Assembly (NCBI GenBank): GCA_947258905.1 | Contig: CAMYKF010000654.1 | Span: forward strand, 1 to 10,905 | Source: an uncultured Pirellulaceae bacterium | Lineage (GTDB): Bacteria; Planctomycetota; Planctomycetia; Pirellulales; Pirellulaceae | DNA length: 10,905 nt | Direction: 5' to 3' | Shown here: piece after piece, positions 6,782 through 10,905 of the stretch | How positions within the stretch are numbered: the first letter of the stretch is position 1 | How the letters are laid out: each line of letters opens with the position of its first letter | Program-made: the position numbers and the translations under genes | Notes under the pieces: generated by a model | Database searches by the model: none | Told to the model about the DNA's origin: nothing | Seen by the model: the letters and a program-made list of their open reading frames with translations, nothing else

Positions 6782-7909
6782 ATGTTTGACGATTCCACTT
6801 CAACAGACCGTAACGACGACGCAAGATTTACATGCCCCACGAAATACTGGCATCGACTGGAAGATGGCCGTGTGCAATGCGATCTGTGCCCGCGCTTTTG
6901 CAAGCTCAACGAAGGGCAAAGAGGGTTTTGTTTCGTCCGCGCATGCCAAAACGGTCAGATTGTGCTAACTACGTACGGTCGCTCCAGCGGTTATTGCATC
7001 GATCCGATCGAGAAAAAACCGCTCTATCACTTCCTTCCCGGAACACCGGTACTCTCGTTTGGCACCGCCGGCTGCAACCTGGGATGCAAGTTCTGTCAGA
7101 ACTGGGATATCAGCAAATCAAGGGAAATCGACACGCTGGCCGACGAAGCACAACCGGAAACAATCGCCCGGGCCGCCGAGGCGCTGGGCTGCCGCAGCGT
7201 TGCCTTCACCTACAACGATCCTGTGATCTTTCACGAATACGCGATCGACGTGGCGGCGGCATGTCGGAAACGGTCAATCAGGACCGTGGCGGTAACCGCG
7301 GGTGAAGTCTGCCCGGAACCGCGGGCCGAGTTCTATCGGCACATGGATGCCGCCAACATCGACCTGAAGGCATTTAGCCACGAGTTCTACAAAAAAGTAT
7401 GCGCGTCCAAGCTGGAACCTGTGCTGGATACCCTCGTTTATCTGAAACATCAGACCAAAGTCTGGTTCGAGATCACGACCTTGCTGATTCCAGGTCTTAA
7501 CGATTCAAACGCGGAACTGGAAAAACTGGCATGCTGGGTGGTGGACCGGCTTGGCCCCGACGTGCCGTTGCATTTTTCCGCCTTTCATCCGGACTTCCGC
7601 ATGCTCGACTATCCGTCAACTCCGCCGGCAACATTGCGCCGCGCGCGCGAGATCGCGATCAGCAACGGGGTCCGCTACGCGTATGTTGGCAACGTTCATG
7701 ATCCAGCATGTGACAGTACCTGGTGTCATGAATGCGGGCATTTGCTGATCGGACGCGACTGGTATCGACTAACCAGCTGGAATCTCAACGGGGGTCAGCG
7801 TTGTCCCCAATGTCAAACGGAATTGCCAGGGAGGTTTGAGGCCACTCCGGGAGATTGGGGACCGCGACGGCAACCGGTCCGGCTGAGCGATTGGCAAGCT
7901 GCGTGTTGA
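6782..7909 (+). CDS. amrS: AmrS, radical SAM enzyme of the AmmeMemoRadiSam system
   Basis: A radical SAM protein of 375 residues. The cluster-binding motif is C-x3-C-x2-C at Cys98/102/105 (CNLGCKFCQNWDIS), which resembles pyruvate-formate-lyase-activating enzymes but with the AmrS-typical QNWDIS. An N-terminal Cys set (CDLCPRFC, then Cys50) and a C-terminal zinc-ribbon-like set (CHEC 315-318, CPQC 341-344, then ELPGRF) are also characteristic of AmrS. The open frame extends back to 6269, but that part lies antisense to amrB; ATG 6782 gives the family start. There is no Shine-Dalgarno before it. The substrate is unknown. The divergent amrB supports the assignment. The AMMECR1-domain partner AmrA is not encoded nearby. 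Confidence 0.92.
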   Translation: MFDDSTSTDRNDDARFTCPTKYWHRLEDGRVQCDLCPRFCKLNEGQRGFCFVRACQNGQIVLTTYGRSSGYCIDPIEKKPLYHFLPGTPVLSFGTAGCNLGCKFCQNWDISKSREIDTLADEAQPETIARAAEALGCRSVAFTYNDPVIFHEYAIDVAAACRKRSIRTVAVTAGEVCPEPRAEFYRHMDAANIDLKAFSHEFYKKVCASKLEPVLDTLVYLKHQTKVWFEITTLLIPGLNDSNAELEKLACWVVDRLGPDVPLHFSAFHPDFRMLDYPSTPPATLRRAREIAISNGVRYAYVGNVHDPACDSTWCHECGHLLIGRDWYRLTSWNLNGGQRCPQCQTELPGRFEATPGDWGPRRQPVRLSDWQAAC

Positions 7910-7969
7910 TCGGGCGAATCTGTCAGATGCCCCGCCGGTCGCCTGATTGCTCACTCTGCGGAGTGTCTT

Positions 7970-8173
7970 TCATTCCGGGGAATCCGCGGGCTCCTTGTCG
8001 GGCGCATCTTCCGAGGTGGAAGATCGCGCTTCGTATTCGTCGACCAGCACCGACGGGCATACTTCCTGTTCGTTGCACTGATGGCAAACGACTCGAATCA
8101 AATCCGATGCCCCCAGCTTCAATTCGTTCTTCTGGCACAGGTCGTACAGTTGCTTAAGGTGGACACACGTCAT
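7970..8173 (-). CDS. Small Cys-rich (zinc-ribbon-like) hypothetical protein
   Basis: A 67-residue acidic protein with Cys at 3, 13, 30, 33 and 39 (VVCHQC, EVCPS), which could hold one zinc ion, and a disordered acidic tail from about residue 50 (STSEDAPDKEPADSPE). The ATG at 8173 follows GAGG with a 6-nt gap and is preferred to an in-frame TTG at 8185. A perfect TATAAT lies 45 bp upstream, so it has its own promoter. It is convergent with amrS (60-bp gap) and follows the B12-binding gene by 109 bp on the same strand. Real-gene evidence is the ribosome site, the promoter and the Cys spacing. I have an impression of similar short planctomycete proteins but cannot name a family or function. Confidence 0.65.
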   Translation of the reverse strand: MTCVHLKQLYDLCQKNELKLGASDLIRVVCHQCNEQEVCPSVLVDEYEARSSTSEDAPDKEPADSPE

Positions 8174-8217
8174 GGGTGGCCTCAATGGTCAGAAACGGTC
8201 TCAAAATGCATTGACTT

Positions 8218-8246
8218 ATTATACGGAAATTTGGCAGACGCGAATC
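8218..8246 (-). promoter_or_regulatory. Candidate promoter of the small Cys-rich gene
   Basis: A perfect TATAAT on the minus strand (8218-8223) lies in the gap between the B12-binding gene and the small Cys-rich gene. The -35 at 17-bp spacing is GATTCG (8241-8246), a weak match. The predicted leader is ~38 nt and contains the GAGG ribosome site. Confidence 0.4.
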
Positions 8247-8282
8247 AGCATTGTCGTTGGCCGAGGGTATTTTGGGACCGGG

Positions 8283-9377
8283 TCAGCTGCTGGTTCCCTT
8301 CTGCACGAGTTGCGATCCGCTTGCCAGAGCTTCGGCAGGATTCGCTGCAAAGCCATCGGCCCCCAGTTGACTCCACAAATCGGTAACGTTCCGCAACGCG
8401 CTCCCGCCGACCAGGACCTTGCAGCGAGGTTTAACCTGACGAATTGATTCAATCGTCTCACGAACAGCAGACAACTGCGTGGAAATGGCCGCCGATAGCA
8501 GAACCAGGTTTGCCTCGAAGCTCACAGTGGCCAAGGCGATCTCCGCGGGGGGCAGATCGCTTCCCAGGCAAACCGCACGCCAACCGGCGATCTCAAAATA
8601 GTCCGAAACCATGCGTACGCCAATATCATGTGCGTTTCCGACCACGGCAGCCGCGACGACCGTCAACCCATTCGGTGATTCTCTCTCTGCCCGATGAGCG
8701 AGAACAGCCAGCAATCGTCGGGTCGTCGAGGTGACAACGTGCTCCTCGGCAATGCTGACTTCAGCGCGGTGCCACATCCTGCCGATTTCACCCTGCGCCG
8801 TCATGATGGCCTGATAGATCTGGTCAAGTGACAAGCCACGGTCACTTGCGGACAGCACCAGATCGATTGCCGCCCGGCTGTTTCCCTCCAGGGCCTCAGC
8901 CAGGTATTCCAGTGCCAGTTTGGATACAGCATTTGCGGCATCCAGCTCGGCCACCTCGGGTTCCTGCTCCTCAAATGACTTGACCGCTGCCTCAATGAAA
9001 CGACCGGGCACCTGGCGATTCGCCTCCGGCAACTCCTCTTCGAGTACTTCGGCAAGACAAACCAGGCTGTCGCGCAACAGGCTGTCGGGCACTTGCCTGG
9101 CTCGAAATGCGGTTCTCGACCACCGTATCTGTGACTCAAAAAGTTCGATTGAACCTTCCGCAATTGCGGCCGACAATTCCTGGATCCGGTTGCCGAAATG
9201 CTCTTTCCAGTGCGCGAAGGCGGCATCGCCAAGTTGCAGCCGCGCATCCGGCGATTTTTCGAGCAGAAGGTTGGCGGCATATGCCGCATATGCCGACGCA
9301 CTGACCGAAAGCAGTGTGGCTGCCATCGGGTCGCTGTTGCTGGTCATGGCATCACCGATGCAATTCTCATCGGACAT
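8283..9377 (-). CDS. Cobalamin-binding protein, CarH-like B12 domain without MerR DNA-binding domain
   Basis: The C-terminal half (~residues 150-360) is a two-part cobalamin-binding module as in methionine synthase and CarH. The helical cap contains MWHRAEVSIAEEH, an exact W-x9-E-H (Trp202, Glu212, His213). In CarH this Trp and EH pair pack against the upper face of adenosylcobalamin. The Rossmann part has GNAHDIG (His250, expected lower axial ligand), GWRAVCLGSDLP and VLVGGSAL. Residues ~45-140 are predicted helical (HWKEHFGNRIQEL) and are not a MerR winged helix; no DNA-binding motif is visible. It is therefore probably a light or B12 sensor acting through another partner, rather than a direct repressor. 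The start is uncertain: ATG 9377 (364 residues) is used; ATG 9347 has a weak GGTG, and the frame opens at TTG 9470. Methyltransferase corrinoid proteins (MtaC-like) are the main alternative, but no methyltransferase is adjacent. Confidence 0.82.
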   Translation of the reverse strand: MSDENCIGDAMTSNSDPMAATLLSVSASAYAAYAANLLLEKSPDARLQLGDAAFAHWKEHFGNRIQELSAAIAEGSIELFESQIRWSRTAFRARQVPDSLLRDSLVCLAEVLEEELPEANRQVPGRFIEAAVKSFEEQEPEVAELDAANAVSKLALEYLAEALEGNSRAAIDLVLSASDRGLSLDQIYQAIMTAQGEIGRMWHRAEVSIAEEHVVTSTTRRLLAVLAHRAERESPNGLTVVAAAVVGNAHDIGVRMVSDYFEIAGWRAVCLGSDLPPAEIALATVSFEANLVLLSAAISTQLSAVRETIESIRQVKPRCKVLVGGSALRNVTDLWSQLGADGFAANPAEALASGSQLVQKGTSS

Positions 9378-9399
9378 AACTGACGGTGTCGATGCCGAG

Positions 9400-9428
9400 A
9401 TGATAAGCACTACTGGTGATACAAAACA
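9400..9428 (-). promoter_or_regulatory. Weak candidate promoter of the B12-binding gene
   Basis: TATCAT on the minus strand (9400-9405) is a fair -10. The -35 at 17-bp spacing is TGTTTT (9423-9428), poor. If used, transcription would begin near 9393, which fits the ATG starts at 9377 or 9347 and excludes the upstream TTG and ATG options. Confidence 0.22.
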
Positions 9429-9514
9429 GGGCATCTCGGTGCCTGGCTTGGTCAGGAGGCCAACCCACAACCGAGCTCACAGGCGAGCGTATATTGGGTG
9501 GTTGAGTAGCCGGA

Positions 9515-9534
9515 CTCGCAAGAGCTCGCAAGAG
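9515..9534. repeat. Two-copy 10-bp tandem repeat
   Basis: CTCGCAAGAG occurs twice back to back (9515-9524, 9525-9534) between the B12-binding gene and the palindromic repeat block. No coding role is visible. Confidence 0.6.
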
Positions 9535-9559
9535 TTCGGGCGCGGTGATAGGGCCACCC

Positions 9560-9625
9560 CTTCGGGGTTGTGTTTTCGGGGCTGCGATATTCCTGGGGCG
9601 TTGCCCCAGGCTAATACAGGATCGG
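9560..9625. repeat. Palindromic repeat unit B, copy 1
   Basis: A unit of about 66 bp that starts with CTTCGGGGTTG and ends with CAGGATCGG. It contains the hairpin CCTGGGGCGTTGCCCCAGG (9592-9610): 8-bp arms around a GTT loop. A second small hairpin, CCCCTTCGGGG, overlaps its left edge (9557-9567). The matching copy is at 9951-10015 with a handful of differences. No gene is supported here. Confidence 0.85.
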
Positions 9626-9674
9626 CCCGTTGGGCCTTGGACGTTCGGGATCGGCCCGTTAGGCCCGGACAGAC
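9626..9674. repeat. Short CCCGTT-motif linker repeats
   Basis: The segment between units B and A holds two short copies of ATCGGCCCGTT(G/A)GGCC-like sequence, with CCCGTT at 9626-9631 and 9655-9660. The first can fold as GGCCC-GTT-GGGCC. The same CCCGTT core recurs twice in each A unit, giving eight occurrences in all. Confidence 0.7.
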
Positions 9675-9806
9675 TTGGTCAGGCAGATCGCCCGTTGGCA
9701 TGTGACAGACATTTGGGCCTTGGGTCAGGCAGAATGTCCCGTTAGTTGCTGGATAGGCCCGAAGGGCCGTCGCTATGTCAGCCCAGGGCGCCGCCCTGGG
9801 TCACAT
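9675..9806. repeat. Repeat unit A, copy 1
   Basis: A 132-bp unit running from TTGGTCAGGCAG to GGGTCACAT. Inside are two TCAGGCAG motifs with CCCGTT cores, the hairpin GGCCCGAAGGGCC (9756-9768) and the hairpin CCCAGGGCGCCGCCCTGGG (9782-9800; 8-bp arms, 3-nt loop). Compared with copy 3 it lacks a G near 9686, lacks one C in the GGGCC run and has one substitution. It abuts copy 2 in tandem. Confidence 0.9.
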
Positions 9807-9807
9807 T

Positions 9808-9940
9808 TTGGTCAGGCAGGATCGCCCGTTGGCATGTGACAGACATTTGGGCCTTGGGTCAGGCAGAATGTCCCGTTAGGTATTGGATAGGCCCGAGGGG
9901 CCGTCGCTATGTCAGCCCAGGGCGCCGCCCTGGGTCACAT
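9808..9940. repeat. Repeat unit A, copy 2
   Basis: A 133-bp tandem copy of the preceding unit. Its hairpins are GGCCCGAGGGGCC (9890-9902) and CCCAGGGCGCCGCCCTGGG (9916-9934). Differences from copy 3 are three substitutions and one missing C. One of the changes lies in the GAA loop and leaves the stem paired. Confidence 0.9.
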
Positions 9941-9950
9941 TTCGGGGTTG

Positions 9951-10015
9951 CTTCGGGGTTGCGTTTTAGGGCTTCGATATTCCCGGGGCGTTGCCCCAGG
10001 CTGACACAGGATCGG
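9951..10015. repeat. Palindromic repeat unit B, copy 2
   Basis: This is the second copy of the 66-bp unit at 9560-9625. Its hairpin CCCGGGGCGTTGCCCCAGG (9982-10000) has one mismatch in the stem relative to copy 1. A partial duplicate of its left edge (TTCGGGGTTG) sits at 9941-9950. It leads through ACAGAC directly into unit A copy 3. Confidence 0.85.
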
Positions 10016-10021
10016 ACAGAC

Positions 10022-10155
10022 TTGGTCAGGCAGGATCGCCCGTTGGCATGTGACAGACATTTGGGCCCTTGGGTCAGGCAGAATGTCCCGTTAGGTGCTG
10101 GATAGGCCCGAAGGGCCGTCGCTATGTCAGCCCAGGGCGCCGCCCTGGGTCACAT
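10022..10155. repeat. Repeat unit A, copy 3
   Basis: A 134-bp copy of unit A with hairpins GGCCCGAAGGGCC (10105-10117) and CCCAGGGCGCCGCCCTGGG (10131-10149). The order B-A3 repeats the order B-A1-A2 seen upstream, so the block probably grew by segmental duplication. Confidence 0.9.
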
Positions 10156-10173
10156 GAATCTCCGAAAACCATA

Positions 10174-10192
10174 GCCCCAAAGGGGCGCCCCT
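10174..10192. repeat. Overlapping short palindromes at the right edge of the repeat block
   Basis: GCCCC-AAA-GGGGC (10174-10186) overlaps the perfect 12-bp palindrome AGGGGCGCCCCT (10181-10192). The last bases overlap the stop codon that ends the decayed frame of the neighbouring pseudogene, suggesting the repeat block replaced the rest of that gene. Confidence 0.6.
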
Positions 10193-10495
10193 ACCTGTCC
10201 TCCCTGTACGAGGTGTTCAGCGATTCCGGAAATGCTCCATGGTCGAGGCGATAAACGTCCAGAAGCGCCGACAATTGCGTGAGTTCGTCATGCACTCCGG
10301 CCTCGTAGGCAATGCGGATGGTATGTCACTGGCCCAACTCCTCATTTCCAGGTCAGTCTCTTGCAGTGTGGCGGGCACAATCTGGCCCAGCGTAATGGCC
10401 TGAGCTTGCAGCAATGCCAGACGGCGAATCGCCTTGAGATCCTCGATGGCCGCATTGACTCTGCCTTCACCGATCGAATTAAAGGACCCGGGAAG
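10191..10495 (-). pseudogene. Frameshifted, truncated remnant of a planctomycete-type hypothetical gene
   Basis: Two protein-like segments lie in different frames. Frame 1, directly after the TAG of the DUF1080 gene, reads GEGRVNAAIEDLKAIRRLA then LLQAQAITLGQ. Frame 2, open from ~10325 to a TAG at 10191-10193, reads GVHDELTQLSALLDVYRLDH then GAFPESLNT. The pattern 'YR-DHG-FPESL' and the 'GEG-AI-DL-A-RRLA' helix recall a large, uncharacterised planctomycete protein type, in which the second part is normally followed by 'LVP-YL'. Here that continuation is missing and the frame runs into the palindromic repeats. The segments switch frame between ~10328 and 10315, probably with sequence lost as well. 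No start codon or ribosome site is evident. I infer a decayed gene; the family likeness is from memory. Confidence 0.55.
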
Positions 10496-10905
10496 CTAGT
10501 CCGACAATCGTTCGATTGGTGAAAGGGAAAGTTTGCGAAACTCCACTTCGCTGCCTTCGGCCTGCAAGGCGATTTGTCCGCTGACGGCCGTACAGCCGGT
10601 GCCGTGATTGACCAAAACACCATTGACCCAGACCTTGACCTGGTCATCCACGCATTCGATCACCATCGTGTTCCACTCGCCCACCGGGTTCTCGGAATCG
10701 TCAGTCAGATTAATGATCCGCCGCGCCTTGCCTTCGGTGATGCCCCAGGTTTCCTGGGGACCGCGTCGCTCCACCATGTCGGGGACTGTGATATCCTCGA
10801 CAATGCACCAGAAATCGCCGGCGTGCTGATGATTCATTTGCACCTCGATCGACTTGGGAAACATCTTGTACAGTGCCCGCGGTGTAGAAGCGTGTACCAG
10901 TACGC
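10496..10905 (-). CDS. DUF1080 / 3-keto-disaccharide hydrolase-type domain protein (5' partial)
   Basis: The open frame continues past the right window edge, so only the C-terminal ~136 residues are visible. Residues VLVHASTPRALYKMFPKSIE followed by VQMNHQHAGDFWCI, then GEWNTMVIECVDDQVKVWVN and GQIALQAEGSEVEFRKLSL, match the beta-jelly-roll of PF06439 (DUF1080), a glycoside-processing fold. These proteins are strongly expanded in planctomycetes and are generally exported; the signal peptide would be outside the window. The ATG at 10864 is internal because the fold starts upstream of it. The stop TAG is at 10496-10498. The characterised activity in the family is hydrolysis of 3-keto-glycosides, and nothing here tells the actual substrate. 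Confidence 0.85.
   Translation of the reverse strand, partial: VLVHASTPRALYKMFPKSIEVQMNHQHAGDFWCIVEDITVPDMVERRGPQETWGITEGKARRIINLTDDSENPVGEWNTMVIECVDDQVKVWVNGVLVNHGTGCTAVSGQIALQAEGSEVEFRKLSLSPIERLSD

Noticed and set aside
7952..7965. CACTC-TGCG-GAGTG hairpin followed by TCTTT after amrS
   Set aside because: The stem is only 5 bp and the T-tract is interrupted. It could be a weak terminator but is within chance expectation.
9560..10155. CRISPR array
   Set aside because: Repeats are ~65 and ~133 bp, irregular and partly abutting, without unique spacers of constant length; no cas gene is present.
9545..10254. Three overlapping plus-strand open frames (9545-9745, 9746-10105, 10069-10254)
   Set aside because: They are translations of the palindromic repeat units (the same peptide pieces, such as GRRPGSH, recur) and have no ribosome sites or domain likeness. 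Automated annotation may call them as hypothetical proteins.

Overview
The window looks like a piece of a planctomycete chromosome (Planctomycetota, possibly Pirellulales-like). This is inferred from family content, not from any search. The clues are a DUF1080/3-keto-disaccharide hydrolase-type domain, a 576-residue signal peptidase I with two inserted domains, a tail-anchored double zinc-ribbon protein, a decayed gene of a type I associate with planctomycetes, and GC-rich palindromic intergenic repeats. LptB implies an outer membrane. Shine-Dalgarno sites are weak or absent before most genes; lptB is the clear exception.

Layout: (1) 2-1111 (+), 5'-truncated RNA-modification gene joining the Cys-rich tail of a TrhO/UPF0176-type tRNA hydroxylase to a complete RluA-type pseudouridine synthase. 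(2) 1199-4107 (-), a probable lepB-lptB operon: signal peptidase I, then the LPS-export ATPase with a long disordered tail. A TATAAT promoter with an overlapping palindrome lies upstream of lepB. (3) 4383-5006 (+), uracil phosphoribosyltransferase, then 5177-5863 (+), a membrane-anchored double zinc-ribbon protein. (4) 5942-6727 (-) and 6782-7909 (+), a divergent amrB/amrS pair (MEMO1-like protein and radical SAM enzyme). (5) 7970-8173 (-), a 67-residue Cys-rich protein with its own TATAAT box. (6) 8283-9377 (-), a cobalamin-binding protein with the W-x9-EH motif of CarH photoreceptors but no MerR DNA-binding domain. (7) 9560-10192, about 630 bp of palindromic repeats: three near-identical ~133-bp units and two ~65-bp units. 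(8) 10191-10495 (-), a frameshifted gene remnant. (9) 10496-10905 (-), the 3' part of a DUF1080 gene running off the window.

The most coherent groupings are envelope biogenesis (lepB-lptB), the AmrB/AmrS module of incompletely known function, and the B12-binding sensor candidate. No phage, transposase, CRISPR array, rRNA or tRNA was recognised. The best leads for something undescribed are the CarH-like protein with an unassigned N-terminal domain, the TrhO-RluA fusion, and the recently amplified repeat block beside a decayed gene.
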